This document shows, piece by piece, positions 1-9,626 of a DNA stretch of 64,000 nt. The translations under genes were made by a program, and so were the position numbers. Position 1 is the stretch's first letter, and every line of letters begins with the position of its first letter. The stretch covers positions 744,001-808,000 of the forward strand of contig NZ_JAQTOD010000001.1 in assembly GCF_028713515.1 (NCBI RefSeq), in the 5' to 3' direction. A model generated the notes under the pieces. That model saw nothing but the letters and a program-made list of their open reading frames with translations, was not told the origin of the DNA and searched no databases. The stretch comes from Sulfurimonas sp. GTDB lineage: Bacteria; Campylobacterota; Campylobacteria; Campylobacterales; Sulfurimonadaceae.

Positions 1-183
1 CATAAAATGGCCAGGAGTGTATGGGTACTTATTCATGACCAAAAAGCAAAATTCATCTCTATATAAAACATGTAACTCTTCGTCAAGCGGCTCATTTTGG
101 CTTATATGGCAAAAAACACAGCCCTCAACATCATGACTTTTTATATACTCATCCCGCCATGGGGCATACAAAATATCTTTCAT
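1..183 (-). CDS. HIT-family hydrolase/transferase, 3' part outside the window
   Basis: Only the first 61 codons are present; the gene runs off the left edge. The ATG at 183 is preceded by AAAGGA. The visible protein begins MKDILYAPWR and has a CxxC pair (CVFC, near residues 22-25), then a segment ending in NKYPYTPGHFM. This is the usual N-terminal part of HIT-domain nucleotide hydrolases/AMP transferases of the Ap4A-phosphorylase/FHIT type, where CxxC helps bind zinc and the tyrosine-proline-x-x-proline-glycine-H segment precedes the core. The catalytic histidine triad would lie beyond the edge and cannot be checked. It is the last gene of the minus-strand block that starts with fapA, 47 bp downstream of murF. 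Confidence 0.85.
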   Translation of the reverse strand, partial: MKDILYAPWRDEYIKSHDVEGCVFCHISQNEPLDEELHVLYRDEFCFLVMNKYPYTPGHFM

Positions 184-230
184 AATAATCCTTTATAAAA
201 ATAGACTTTTTCAATAAAAAACAGTGTTAC

Positions 231-1676
231 CTAGATAAAGTTTGGAGCATCATTTGCGAACAAGATTATATCTCCAGAGGCTGTCTCTTGTGCTAAAACA
301 TCTACTAACTTGGATTTATCATGCAGCATAATTTTATTTTTTACTTTCAGATGCTTATCAAAAAGTTCCGCGTTTAGTTTGCCTGTGACTATAACTATGT
401 CAAAAACTTCGTTTATCGCATCTATGAGTTTTATGTTTAGCTCGTCACTACTCTCAACCAAACCAGGTGTTACTATAACTTTTCTGCCATTATGGAGTGA
501 ACAGAGTCTTACGCCCTCAAGCATTCCCTCTATATTTCCATTATATCCATCATCAAGTATTATTTTTCCACCTGCAACTATTTTTTGAAGTCTATGTTCA
601 ACTGGAGCTAACTTGCTAACTGCTAATTTTATATCTTCATTACTCATGCCAAACTCTTTAGCAATTCTCACACTAACCGCTATGTTCATTGTCTGAAAAG
701 AGCCTAATATGCTTGTGTGAAGAGATAAAATCTCTCCATCAAGTTCTAAATCAAAGCTGGTTCCATATAGATTTGAGTCAACATTTTGAATCTCATCCCC
801 AAAAAAAATCACTTTATCATGTGGCTCATCTGTTACAGAGTAGTGTATAAACGCTCTCTCTAGCCTAGGGGAGTGTATGATTTCTAGCTTTGTTGTGATA
901 ATATTTTTAAGAGTTTTAAAATACTCTATATGTGCTAGGCCAATCTTTCCAACAACAACTCTTTGTGGCTCTAAAAATGAAGTGATTTCATATATATCGC
1001 CACTCTCTCTGGCTCCTGCCTCACAAATATAAATCTCTGTATCAAGTGGTAAAGACTCATTTACATCTCTGATAATCCCACCGATGGTGTTTACACTTCT
1101 AGGAGTTGCATAAACCCTAAACTTTTTACTTAGTATCTCTGCCATAAAATTTTTAATGCTAGTCTTACCATAACTTCCAGTGATGGCTATAATCTGAAGG
1201 TTGGCAATACTTTGAAGCCTTTTTTTTGCCTCTCTTTTAAATGCCATAAACAGAAATTTTTCTATCAAAAAACTACCCATATAAGCAGTAGCTAAAGGCA
1301 TAAACACACTGTAAACATGACATGCTGATTTCAGAGTACATAACACATCAAAAAGCAACACCAAAGAGATAAGAAGAATTAGAAATCTCTTGACTCTCCA
1401 AGTTAAAATAAGCTTCTTATCCAATTTTTTATGCCAAATAAACATAGCTGGCAACAGTATTAGATAAAAAAACAGGTAAAAATAGTCATGAAATGCGTAA
1501 TATGCAACGAATGGGATTAGAAAGTAAAAAATATGCCATAGCGGCTTGTGGTGCTTTAAAATAACGCGAGAGAGTCTGTAGTCATACCATTGAAGATTTG
1601 TTATAAGATACCAGCCAAGCGTGGTTACAAAAAATACATTTGTGACAAAAGCCACCAAGATTTCATAGTTTTGCAT
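231..1676 (-). CDS. murF: UDP-N-acetylmuramoyl-tripeptide--D-alanyl-D-alanine ligase (MurF)
   Basis: MurF adds D-Ala-D-Ala to the UDP-MurNAc-tripeptide, the last cytoplasmic step of peptidoglycan precursor synthesis. The 481-residue protein has an unusual N-terminal region of about 140 residues with several hydrophobic segments, then the Mur-ligase ATP loop GSYGKT at residues 167-172 and a Mur-ligase central domain including KIGLAHIEYF, and a C-terminal ligase domain with LDDGYNGN. From family knowledge, membrane-attached MurF N-termini occur in Campylobacterota, so the extension is probably genuine. The ATG at 1676 directly abuts the stop of the upstream hydrolase gene. Ddl, which makes its D-Ala-D-Ala substrate, is encoded two genes upstream in the same operon. 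Confidence 0.93.
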   Translation of the reverse strand: MQNYEILVAFVTNVFFVTTLGWYLITNLQWYDYRLSRVILKHHKPLWHIFYFLIPFVAYYAFHDYFYLFFYLILLPAMFIWHKKLDKKLILTWRVKRFLILLISLVLLFDVLCTLKSACHVYSVFMPLATAYMGSFLIEKFLFMAFKREAKKRLQSIANLQIIAITGSYGKTSIKNFMAEILSKKFRVYATPRSVNTIGGIIRDVNESLPLDTEIYICEAGARESGDIYEITSFLEPQRVVVGKIGLAHIEYFKTLKNIITTKLEIIHSPRLERAFIHYSVTDEPHDKVIFFGDEIQNVDSNLYGTSFDLELDGEILSLHTSILGSFQTMNIAVSVRIAKEFGMSNEDIKLAVSKLAPVEHRLQKIVAGGKIILDDGYNGNIEGMLEGVRLCSLHNGRKVIVTPGLVESSDELNIKLIDAINEVFDIVIVTGKLNAELFDKHLKVKNKIMLHDKSKLVDVLAQETASGDIILFANDAPNFI

Positions 1677-2411
1677 CTAGTGCTCCAATGTTTTTAAAAA
1701 TGTCTCTTCTATATTTTTAGATATATCTTTAGCGTTTTTCATAAAGAAGTAGTGATCACCACTATAGACTATGAGTTTGGAGTCTTTTATAAGGCTCTTC
1801 ATAGTCTCTCCAGAGCTAAGTGGAGTTGCGCTGTCCTCCGCTCCCCAACAAAGAAGAGCCTTTCCGCCATAGAGAGAAAACTCTTCGGAAAAATCTTCAT
1901 TAACTACATTTTTAAATGTCTGATACATCGGCTCACTCAGCGCTTTTGCATCAGCTGCCACAAAAAATTCTCTAAATTTTGATAGTCCTAATGATTTTAA
2001 AAGTTTAAATATCACTATCTTTGTTCTAACTTTAAGAGATTTTGGCACATAGATGCCAGCGCTTGATACCAGAACAAGCACTTGAGGCTCTAAAATAAGC
2101 GCCACTTTTCCACCAAAAGAGTGCCCTAAAATAATATCTTTAGATGCATTTAGATGAACCATTAAAAGCTCTACTGCTCTTGCATAGTCTCTCGTAGTTA
2201 AAGGCAAGTTGCATGTGCTTCCTCCAAACCCTGGCAAATCAATATAAATGTGGCGAAAACTATCCATATATGGTGAAAATGATTGCTTCATCAATCCCTT
2301 GTTGCTACCCCAACCATGCAAAACAATCAAATCAATTTTTGCGTTAGGATTTACAATTTCATAACTAATATCCAAGGTGTGATGATTAAATAAAATAGAT
2401 TTTACCGCCAC
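1677..2411 (-). CDS. alpha/beta-hydrolase
   Basis: This is a 244-residue alpha/beta-hydrolase fold protein. It shows an oxyanion-hole motif LHGWGS (residues 31-36) and a nucleophile elbow GHSFGG with Ser98. Likely acid and histidine residues follow in WGAEDSATP and in YSGDHYFF near the C-terminus, so the triad looks complete. The substrate is unknown. Its place between ddl and murF, with a one-base TAGTG overlap with ddl and zero spacing to murF, suggests translational coupling and a cell-envelope role, but that is inference. The start is GTG at 2411, preceded by AGG at a suitable distance; no ATG gives a complete fold. Confidence 0.8.
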   Translation of the reverse strand: MAVKSILFNHHTLDISYEIVNPNAKIDLIVLHGWGSNKGLMKQSFSPYMDSFRHIYIDLPGFGGSTCNLPLTTRDYARAVELLMVHLNASKDIILGHSFGGKVALILEPQVLVLVSSAGIYVPKSLKVRTKIVIFKLLKSLGLSKFREFFVAADAKALSEPMYQTFKNVVNEDFSEEFSLYGGKALLCWGAEDSATPLSSGETMKSLIKDSKLIVYSGDHYFFMKNAKDISKNIEETFLKTLEH

Positions 2412-3448
2412 TATTTACCTTTTGCTTTAGAGATTGAGTGAATGTACTCGTAGTTTACTTTTACTCTTTTTGTGTGCGGCAGTGAGTTTGCAAGAAGAGC
2501 TATAGACTCTTTAAAATCTGCAAATAGATAGTTTGCCATAGAACCAGGGATTGGATTTATCTCATTTAAGAGCACCTCGCCGTCAACTACAAAAAAGTCA
2601 CATCTTATAAGTGAGCCTTCAAAAAGATTTCTATAGATTTTTTCAAAATTAATTCTTAGTTTTAGCTCCAACTCTTCATCAACATCGGCTTTTAAAACCT
2701 GCTCGCTTCTTGAGAAATCCATATATTTTTTCTCAAAATCCAAAAATTCCTCTTTATGTGGCTCTTCAACTATTGAGAAATACATTTTACCATCTGCCAT
2801 AAAGCCTGCTAAGTTGTACTCTTTTACACCGTTTAAAAATGGTTCAACTATAATATTTTTATCATACTCAAATGCACTATCTAGAGCGTAACTAAGTTCA
2901 CTATCCTCTTTTACAATACTCACTCCAATAGAGCTTCCAAGACAAGCTGGTTTCACTATAACAGGATATTGGATATTTATATTTTTATGCTCACTTAAAC
3001 TTAGCTCTTCATGAGCCACGCTTTTTACACCTCTTGCACTGCAGAGCCATTTTGTGTATCTTTTATCATAAGAAAACACACTCGCATCAACTCTTGGTCC
3101 AATGTATCTGATAGAGAAAAAGTCCAAAAGTGCAGCAATTGTTCCATCTTCTCCATCGGCACCATGTATGAGATTTAAAACCGTACCTGTGTGTAAAACT
3201 GACGAGAAGAGAGTTTTTTGAACAAAACCGCCATTTGTCAAAGAGAGTTGCGGCATTTTTTTATGCAAACCTTTTGAAAAAGTGACAGCCTTCATGCTTG
3301 ATGAGTCTATCAAATAAAAGAGATGGTCTTGATCACAAAAGATAAAATCTAAATCAAATCCTGCTAATTTTCCCTTTACTGTTATCGCACTCACGATGCT
3401 AATCTCATGCTCAAAACTAGCGCCGCCAAATAAAATTGTTAATTTCAA
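2411..3448 (-). CDS. ddl: D-alanine--D-alanine ligase
   Basis: Ddl joins two D-alanines with ATP for the peptidoglycan stem peptide. The protein is 345 residues, normal for the family. It has the N-terminal FGGASFEHEIS segment, the central ATP-grasp region with VVKPACLGSSIGVS, and the metal-binding motif NEINPIPGSM near the C-terminus. The start is a TTG at 3448 with AAGGA six bases upstream, and no better ATG exists before the conserved start of the fold. The stop codon overlaps the GTG of the hydrolase by one base. It sits with murF and ruvA in one minus-strand operon. Confidence 0.93.
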   Translation of the reverse strand: MKLTILFGGASFEHEISIVSAITVKGKLAGFDLDFIFCDQDHLFYLIDSSSMKAVTFSKGLHKKMPQLSLTNGGFVQKTLFSSVLHTGTVLNLIHGADGEDGTIAALLDFFSIRYIGPRVDASVFSYDKRYTKWLCSARGVKSVAHEELSLSEHKNINIQYPVIVKPACLGSSIGVSIVKEDSELSYALDSAFEYDKNIIVEPFLNGVKEYNLAGFMADGKMYFSIVEEPHKEEFLDFEKKYMDFSRSEQVLKADVDEELELKLRINFEKIYRNLFEGSLIRCDFFVVDGEVLLNEINPIPGSMANYLFADFKESIALLANSLPHTKRVKVNYEYIHSISKAKGK

Positions 3449-3461
3449 TATTTTTCCTTAA

Positions 3462-4031
3462 TTAAATTGTTTGTAGAAGTCTAAGAGCTTCTTTTACGAG
3501 AGAAGCCGTATCACTGCCAACGCTGCAAGAACTGAGCGCATTTGAGATTTTATCTTTTTTAAACCCTAGAGATTCCAGCGCTTCACTTGCTTGAGAATAG
3601 GCTAGATTTTGTGGTTCACCTTTTGTCATAAGCAGTTCAACATCAAAACCATTTAGCTCTACCAAAATACGCCCTGCACTCTTTGGTCCAATTCCTGGAA
3701 CTCTCTGCACCGCTTTTATATCGCTAGAGCTTATTACGGTTGCAAATTGAGACGGCGTATAAGTCGAGCAGATTGCCATCGCTACCTTTGGACCAACTCC
3801 ATTTATTTTTATAAGTTTCTCAAAAAGATTTTTCTCGCCACTCTCTAAAAAGCCATATAAAAGTTGAGCATCTTCACGAATAATGTGGGAGATAAACAAT
3901 TTTACCTCATCTTTTGGAAGTGCTGAAAATGTTTGCAGAGATATAAAAACCTCATACACAACGCCATTAACCTCAACATGCACAAAAGACGGCTCTTTTT
4001 TTTCAACCTTGCCATTTAATCCAACTATCAT
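3462..4031 (-). CDS. ruvA: Holliday junction branch migration protein RuvA
   Basis: RuvA binds four-way DNA junctions and recruits the RuvB motor during recombination and repair. The 189-residue protein begins with the OB-fold segment MIVGLNGKV. It has two helix-hairpin-helix motifs, [12 protein letters not shown] (about residues 73-84) and [12 protein letters not shown] (about 110-121), and a small C-terminal RuvB-binding domain with LVKEALRLL. Length and domain order match the family. It lies 13 bp upstream of ddl and 12 bp downstream of fapA on the same strand. ruvB and ruvC are not in the window. Confidence 0.95.
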   Translation of the reverse strand: MIVGLNGKVEKKEPSFVHVEVNGVVYEVFISLQTFSALPKDEVKLFISHIIREDAQLLYGFLESGEKNLFEKLIKINGVGPKVAMAICSTYTPSQFATVISSSDIKAVQRVPGIGPKSAGRILVELNGFDVELLMTKGEPQNLAYSQASEALESLGFKKDKISNALSSCSVGSDTASLVKEALRLLQTI

Positions 4032-4043
4032 CCTAAACTAACC

Positions 4044-5957
4044 TCACTCATGTACTGGTTTAATTTCAAAAGTTCCCTCTTCTGTTTCAACAAGAGCAAA
4101 AATCTGCTCTGTTGAACCCTCAAACGGCTTATATACTATGTCTATTGATGGGCTTACTAACTTAAAAATCAACTCATTATATCCATTCCATTTATCTCTA
4201 TTTATAATTCTTGCTTCAAATATACTCTCTTGAAAAGAGGCAATTTTCATTGTTAAATATTTAAATCTCTCCTGCTTTTCAATATATTCTTTTTTTATTA
4301 ACTCTAAGTGCTCTTGAATTTTTTGAAATTGTTTATACTTATCAACAAAAGACGCTGGCATTGCAATCTTGTTTTGCTGATAGTGAATTAATTTTTTTCT
4401 TATCTCATTGAATGCAGCTGTGTTATCTTTTACTAACTTTTCATATTTAACTATCTCTTTAGCAATCTCTTTGGTCTCTTTTCCAAGCTCATCTATGTTA
4501 TCCATATTTTCTGAAAATAGCTCCTCTTTTTCTTTATGAACCAGCGGATCTATTGTAAAAATATTTTCACTTCCTTGTAATTTTTTAATCTCTATAAGCT
4601 TTGAAGCGGTCGCTTTAACATGTGAACCACAGAGAGAAATTTCTATCTCTTGACCTCTTATATCTCCTCCGACTGCTTGTCCGATTGAAACCATTCTACC
4701 TCTAACTTCTCCAGATTCTAATCGTCCAATTTTAATATTTTTACCAACTGCTAAACCTTTATGTACTGTTATTGTCAGCTCATCTGCATTAACTTCTGAT
4801 GTTTTGTGGGTTTGACCATTTATAGTTGCTCTTCTTGCTCTAACTTTTACTCTGGCTCCAATATTCCCCTCTACATCTATTTGATTTACTTCAACTTCCA
4901 TTCCTTCACCAATAGCATCTTTTTCAAAATCACTCTCTTTTACATTCAAAGCTATATCAGAATCTAAACCAGAGACGATTGAGCCAGTTGTTTTAAAATC
5001 TATGGTATTCACTTGCAAATCTGACTTTATCTGATAAACTCCATTTTCTAAAACTATGTACCCACTTTTTTTAGCAACATACTCTATAGTGTCTGCCTTC
5101 TCTATAACACTTATTGTATCATCAACGCCAAATGAAGGGGCATATCTAACAAATGGTTCCATTGGATCTAAAAACTCTCCAGAGCAGTTTCTACCAGGCT
5201 GACCTTTTTTTGGCTTTATATACTCAATAAGCAGATTGCCTTCGCCAACACCATTAATAAAACCTCTTTTGGAGTAATCAATAGCACCATTAATCGGCTG
5301 CGTTGTGTCCTTTTTATAGTGAAAAATCAGATTGTCGTGTATTGTTGCTACCGGCTCATGAGACTCGGCAATAAGGAGGGTTATAGATTTATCATAGCTT
5401 AAAGTTCCATCTACTTTTGCTTGTGCTGAAATCTTTAAAACAAGTTCTTTGAGCATTTTGTCAAATACATAGATTAAAATTCCAGCACGAACTTTACTTT
5501 TATTTATATAGTCCACAAACTCTTTCTCAAATGTTTTATCAACTTTAATTTTCGAACCTGCTTTTATACTTAGATATATCTTGCACTTTGTTGCATTTGC
5601 ACCGACTGCTGAGTTAAAATTTTTAAAAATAGAATCATTTTCTCTTAAAAATATTTTAACTTCATATATCTGTTTTATCTGAAAATTTTTATTTAAAATT
5701 TCAGCATCATCGCTTATCTTATGAAGCATTTCATCATCAATTAATTCCCAATCTGCTTCACTCTTTTCTTTGTTGGTTCTGGTATATGTTTCAACTTCAA
5801 GTATTTTAAAATCCAATGTATTTGGTGATATATTATGTCTTTTTGCAAGCTCAGCAATCTCTTTTGCAACAAATTGTGTTTTAATAATTGTTGGATGTAC
5901 GGTTATTGGTTTTTGAATGACATTATCATTTTTTTCAAATAGTCCCACTGCACCCAT
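4044..5957 (-). CDS. fapA: FapA/DUF342-family protein (flagellar assembly protein A-like)
   Basis: The 637-residue protein matches the DUF342/FapA family. It has an N-terminal region of mixed fold, a long central run of short beta-strands around residues 350-460 rich in glycine and valine (probably a right-handed beta-helix, e.g. IGRLESGEVRGRMVSIGQAVGGDIRG), and a charged C-terminal coiled coil (about 475-590). FapA-type proteins influence flagellar assembly or placement in some proteobacteria, and the biochemical role is not settled. It is the first gene of the minus-strand operon ending in murF and the HIT gene, divergent from murJ. The symbol is used by family, not by proven function. Confidence 0.75.
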   Translation of the reverse strand: MGAVGLFEKNDNVIQKPITVHPTIIKTQFVAKEIAELAKRHNISPNTLDFKILEVETYTRTNKEKSEADWELIDDEMLHKISDDAEILNKNFQIKQIYEVKIFLRENDSIFKNFNSAVGANATKCKIYLSIKAGSKIKVDKTFEKEFVDYINKSKVRAGILIYVFDKMLKELVLKISAQAKVDGTLSYDKSITLLIAESHEPVATIHDNLIFHYKKDTTQPINGAIDYSKRGFINGVGEGNLLIEYIKPKKGQPGRNCSGEFLDPMEPFVRYAPSFGVDDTISVIEKADTIEYVAKKSGYIVLENGVYQIKSDLQVNTIDFKTTGSIVSGLDSDIALNVKESDFEKDAIGEGMEVEVNQIDVEGNIGARVKVRARRATINGQTHKTSEVNADELTITVHKGLAVGKNIKIGRLESGEVRGRMVSIGQAVGGDIRGQEIEISLCGSHVKATASKLIEIKKLQGSENIFTIDPLVHKEKEELFSENMDNIDELGKETKEIAKEIVKYEKLVKDNTAAFNEIRKKLIHYQQNKIAMPASFVDKYKQFQKIQEHLELIKKEYIEKQERFKYLTMKIASFQESIFEARIINRDKWNGYNELIFKLVSPSIDIVYKPFEGSTEQIFALVETEEGTFEIKPVHE

Positions 5958-6038
5958 CCTAAAAATAAATTTATAAAATTAAACCGTTCATTTTAATCAA
6001 ATATTTGTTAAACTTTCGTAAAAATCACAAAGAAGCCC

Positions 6039-7445
6039 ATGATTAGAGCAATATTTACAAATAGTTTTGGAATTTTAGTATCAAGAATTTTGGGTTTCAT
6101 ACGAGATTTGATGACAGCAGCAGCTCTTGGTGCAAATATATACAGTGACATATTTTTCATAGCATTTAAGCTCCCAAATCTTTTTCGTCGTATCTTTGCT
6201 GAAGGTGCTTTTACACAGGTTTTTATCCCAGCGTTTGCTCGCTCTATCCATAAAAGCGTATTTTCGGCAAATATATTTTTACTTTTTTCTTCCATCATAC
6301 TCATAATAACTCTTCTAGTAAATTTACTTCCTGCACTTGCAACAAAGTTAATCGCAGTTGGATTTAACGATGCAACAATAGAGCTAGCGGCACCGTTTGT
6401 GGCCATAAACTTCTGGTATCTGCCACTAATCTTTATGGTTACTTTTTTGAGCACAATGCTGCAATATAAACACCACTTCGCAACTTCAGCATTTTCAACT
6501 GCGCTCTTAAATATATCACTAATTTTGGCTCTAATTCTCTCAAAAGATAAATCTCAAAGTGAAATAGTTTACTATCTAAGTTTTGGCGTTGTTATCGGCG
6601 GGATTGCTCAACTAGCTGTCCACATCATTGCTGTGAAAAAACTAGGACTTATGGGTATTTTACTTGGTGGATTTAAGTACCTAAGAGTAAAATCAAAGAT
6701 TATAAAAAAAGATACAAGAAAGTTCCGTAGAGAATTTTTTCCAGCCATGTGGGGGAACTCAACTGCTCAAATTAGTGGATTTTTAGATACTTTCTTAGCT
6801 TCTGTTTTAACGGCTGGATCTATCTCTTATCTCTACTATGCTAACCGTATTTTTCAACTCCCACTCGCTCTTTTTGCCATCGCCACCTCTATAGCTCTGT
6901 TTCCGCAAATCTCAAAATATCTTAAAAACTCGGATGAGAAAAAAGCTTTAGCCTTTTTAACAAAAGCGTTCTGGTTTTTAGCATTCCTGCTGACGATGAG
7001 CACATTAGGTGGATATATCCTAGCCTACGAAATGGTTCATTTTTTCTTTGAGCGAGGTGCTTTTACGGCTGAAAATACGCAAACAACAACGACTGTTTTG
7101 CAGATGTATATGATTGGACTGCTTCCATTTGGACTACAAAAACTATTTTTACTCTGGATATATGCAAAACAGATGCAACTAAGAGCCGCTAAAATAGCTA
7201 CAATCTCACTGGTTTTTTATGTAGCTCTTAGCTTAGCGTTAATTAAACCGATGGGCGTCGAAGGCTTAGCATTTGCAACAACTGCAAGCGGAATTGTTGG
7301 TTTTATACTGACCATAAAAGCCTTTGGAACAAAAGATTTTTTTAGTATGTTTCACTCAAAATACTCGCTATATTTACTTGTATCTATACCTATTTTATCT
7401 ATAATATTTCTAATAATCAAAAGGTTTCTTCATGCATATATTTGA
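6039..7445 (+). CDS. murJ: lipid II flippase MurJ
   Basis: MurJ moves undecaprenyl-linked lipid II across the inner membrane for peptidoglycan synthesis. The 468-residue protein is almost wholly hydrophobic, with about 12-14 membrane helices. It carries the family N-terminus (FGILVSRILGFIRDLMTAAALG), the ADAFFVAF-like segment SDIFFIAFKLPNLFRRIFAEGAF, and FFERGAFTAENT in the second half. It starts with ATG at 6039 after an AAGAAG element and overlaps the cysS start by 14 bp. Its substrate is built with the products of murF and ddl, encoded just across the divergent promoter region. Confidence 0.94.
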   Translation: MIRAIFTNSFGILVSRILGFIRDLMTAAALGANIYSDIFFIAFKLPNLFRRIFAEGAFTQVFIPAFARSIHKSVFSANIFLLFSSIILIITLLVNLLPALATKLIAVGFNDATIELAAPFVAINFWYLPLIFMVTFLSTMLQYKHHFATSAFSTALLNISLILALILSKDKSQSEIVYYLSFGVVIGGIAQLAVHIIAVKKLGLMGILLGGFKYLRVKSKIIKKDTRKFRREFFPAMWGNSTAQISGFLDTFLASVLTAGSISYLYYANRIFQLPLALFAIATSIALFPQISKYLKNSDEKKALAFLTKAFWFLAFLLTMSTLGGYILAYEMVHFFFERGAFTAENTQTTTTVLQMYMIGLLPFGLQKLFLLWIYAKQMQLRAAKIATISLVFYVALSLALIKPMGVEGLAFATTASGIVGFILTIKAFGTKDFFSMFHSKYSLYLLVSIPILSIIFLIIKRFLHAYI

Positions 7446-8832
7446 TTCTGTACAGAAAACAAAACGAAAATTCACTCCAATGGTTGAAGGCAAAGTTTCG
7501 CTCTATGTATGTGGTCCGACTGTTTATGATGATGCTCATCTAGGACATGCAAAAAGTGCCTTGGTTTTTGACCTTTTAGTGCGTGTTTTAGAAGCAAATG
7601 GATACAGTGTAATCTATGCAAGAAATATAACCGATATTGATGACAAAATAATCAAAAAAGCACAAGAACAAAACAGAACCATAAAAGAGATTACGGATTT
7701 TTACACAACTGCTTATCATAGAGAAATGGCGTTTCTTGGTATAAAAAAACCTGATATTGAGCCAAAAGCAACAGAATCACTTAATGCCATGTTTGAACTT
7801 ATTCAAAAACTCATAGATAACAAACACGCTTATAAAACCGAAGATGGCGATGTCTATTTTGACACAGCATCTGATAGCAAGTACCTCACTCTTTCAAATA
7901 GAGTTCAAGATGAGGGCGATAAATTCCAAAGGGTTGAGAGTTCGTCCATGAAGAAAAATAGTGCTGATTTTGCTCTATGGAAGAGCGTCAATGATGGTGG
8001 TGTTTCATTTAACTCACCATTTGGCTCTGGTCGTCCAGGGTGGCACATAGAGTGTTCTGCCATGATAGAAAAACATTTTGTAACTGTAAGTAGTCCTTAT
8101 GCCATCGACATTCACGGTGGCGGAGCTGACCTGCTCTTTCCACATCACGAAAACGAAGCTGCTCAAACTAGATGTGCAACCTCTCATCCTCTGGCAAACT
8201 ACTGGATGCATAACGGTTTTGTAAATATTGATGGCGAGAAGATGAGCAAAAGCTTGGGAAATAGTTTTTTTCTCAAAGATGCTCTAAAAGCATATGATGG
8301 CGAGGTTTTAAGATTTTATCTTCTTAGCACACACTACAGAAGCAACTTTAATTTCAACGAAGATGATCTATTGTCTTCAAAAAAACGCCTAGATAGGATT
8401 TATAGACTCAAAAAACGCCTTTTTGGTTTAGCTAACGCGTATGAGAGAACAGCTTTTTGTGAGAAACTGTTAGATACTTTAAGCGATGATCTGAACATCT
8501 CAAGCGCACTAGCCCTGATAGATGAGATGATAAGCTCTGCAAATGAGACGCTAGATACAGCAGGGAAACATAAAGAGTTAAAAAAAGAGACGCTCTCAAA
8601 TCTAACATACATAGAAAAAATTCTTGGCTTTGGGGCTAAAAATCCGTTTGAATATTTTCAATTTGGTTTGAATGAAGATGCAAAAGCAAAAATTGCCGAA
8701 CTTATCATAAAGAGAGATGAGGCAAAAAAAGCAAAAGATTTCGCCTTATCTGACACTATTCGTGATGAAATTTTATCTTTTGGAGTTAGCTTGATGGATA
8801 CTCCAAACGGTACTTTTTGGGAGAGAACTTAA
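7432..8832 (+). CDS. cysS: cysteinyl-tRNA synthetase
   Basis: This class I synthetase charges tRNA-Cys. The 466-residue protein has the HIGH-type motif HLGHA (near residue 37) after CGPTVYDDA, zinc-ligand cysteines (C27 and the segment WHIECSAM followed by PHHENE), and the KMSKS loop in GEKMSKSLGN. Length and order are normal for CysS. The first 14 bases lie inside the end of murJ, so the two genes are probably cotranscribed and coupled. A strong inverted repeat begins at its stop codon and probably ends the transcript. Confidence 0.97.
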   Translation: MHIFDSVQKTKRKFTPMVEGKVSLYVCGPTVYDDAHLGHAKSALVFDLLVRVLEANGYSVIYARNITDIDDKIIKKAQEQNRTIKEITDFYTTAYHREMAFLGIKKPDIEPKATESLNAMFELIQKLIDNKHAYKTEDGDVYFDTASDSKYLTLSNRVQDEGDKFQRVESSSMKKNSADFALWKSVNDGGVSFNSPFGSGRPGWHIECSAMIEKHFVTVSSPYAIDIHGGGADLLFPHHENEAAQTRCATSHPLANYWMHNGFVNIDGEKMSKSLGNSFFLKDALKAYDGEVLRFYLLSTHYRSNFNFNEDDLLSSKKRLDRIYRLKKRLFGLANAYERTAFCEKLLDTLSDDLNISSALALIDEMISSANETLDTAGKHKELKKETLSNLTYIEKILGFGAKNPFEYFQFGLNEDAKAKIAELIIKRDEAKKAKDFALSDTIRDEILSFGVSLMDTPNGTFWERT

Positions 8833-8852
8833 CAAAACCAACTGGTTTTGTT
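8831..8852 (+). terminator. hairpin after cysS, probable rho-independent terminator
   Basis: AACAAAACC, loop AACT, GGTTTTGTT forms a perfect 9-bp stem starting in the cysS stop codon. The right arm is T-rich but no long T run follows, so termination strength is uncertain. Confidence 0.6.
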
Positions 8853-8870
8853 CTGCTATATTGATAGTTT

Positions 8871-9620
8871 ATGAATATAAAAACACTTATAAGCAACAAC
8901 AAAAAGGCTCTTATCGCATCGCTTATTTTTCACATAATACTTATAGCTCTCTATTTTTTTTACTTTTATAGTTTCCAGAAAAAAGAGCAAGGGAAGATAG
9001 CTATACCAATGAAGTGTATTTGCAACTGCGATATGCCGAAGTGTCCAATGAACAAAAACAAGAAACTGCAAGAACCAAAAAAGAGTATTGTTAAGGAGAG
9101 CGTAATAACCCAAAAAATAGTTGTTAAAAAACAAGCTATTCAAGAGGCAGTAAGCGAGACTTCTTTAGTAAAAAAAGAGTTTATTCAAGAGAAGATTATC
9201 CAAATACAGCCAGCAGAGACAAAGCTTTTGCATCTGCAACCAACAAAAGCACCATCTATAGAACAATATACTCACGAGATAACAAAAAAAAGTGAACCAA
9301 TTACGCCAAAACAGATACAAAAAGAGCAAGACGACGAGTTTATGACAACAAATTTCTCATCAATCAGAGATATGGCAACCAAAAATCTATACTATCCAAA
9401 TAGAGCCCAAAAAATGGGCTGGGGAGGAACAACAGAGATAAAAATGATCATAGACACAAACGGAAAGCTCCTAGATGCTACCATCAACAAATCCTCAGGA
9501 AGAGAGCTTTTAGACAACTCAGCACTAGAGTCTGTACTCTCGCTTAAAGATGAAATTTTGCCGAAGCCAAAAAAAGTCACAACCCTAATACTGCCAATAT
9601 CTTTCTCGATTAAAAAGTAG
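8871..9620 (+). CDS. TonB-like energy transducer with periplasmic cysteine cluster
   Basis: This is a 249-residue protein with one N-terminal membrane helix (about 13-34) containing the SxxxH pattern of TonB (S17, H21), a charged Lys/Glu/Gln-rich linker, and a C-terminal TonB domain (about 170-249) with YYPNRAQKMGWGG and SSGRELLDNSALESV. TonB couples inner-membrane proton-motive force, through ExbB/ExbD, to outer-membrane receptors. No exbB, exbD or receptor gene is adjacent, so the partner is unknown. The unusual part is a cysteine cluster just after the membrane helix (C49, C51, C53, C58), not a standard TonB feature. The Shine-Dalgarno sequence is weak (TTGATAGTTT before the ATG). Confidence 0.8.
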   Translation: MNIKTLISNNKKALIASLIFHIILIALYFFYFYSFQKKEQGKIAIPMKCICNCDMPKCPMNKNKKLQEPKKSIVKESVITQKIVVKKQAIQEAVSETSLVKKEFIQEKIIQIQPAETKLLHLQPTKAPSIEQYTHEITKKSEPITPKQIQKEQDDEFMTTNFSSIRDMATKNLYYPNRAQKMGWGGTTEIKMIIDTNGKLLDATINKSSGRELLDNSALESVLSLKDEILPKPKKVTTLILPISFSIKK

Positions 9621-9626
9621 CATAAA

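Noticed and set aside
6008-6454. 148-codon open frame antisense to the start of murJ
   Set aside because: It lies fully inside murJ on the other strand and has no recognisable domain; the murJ frame explains the region.
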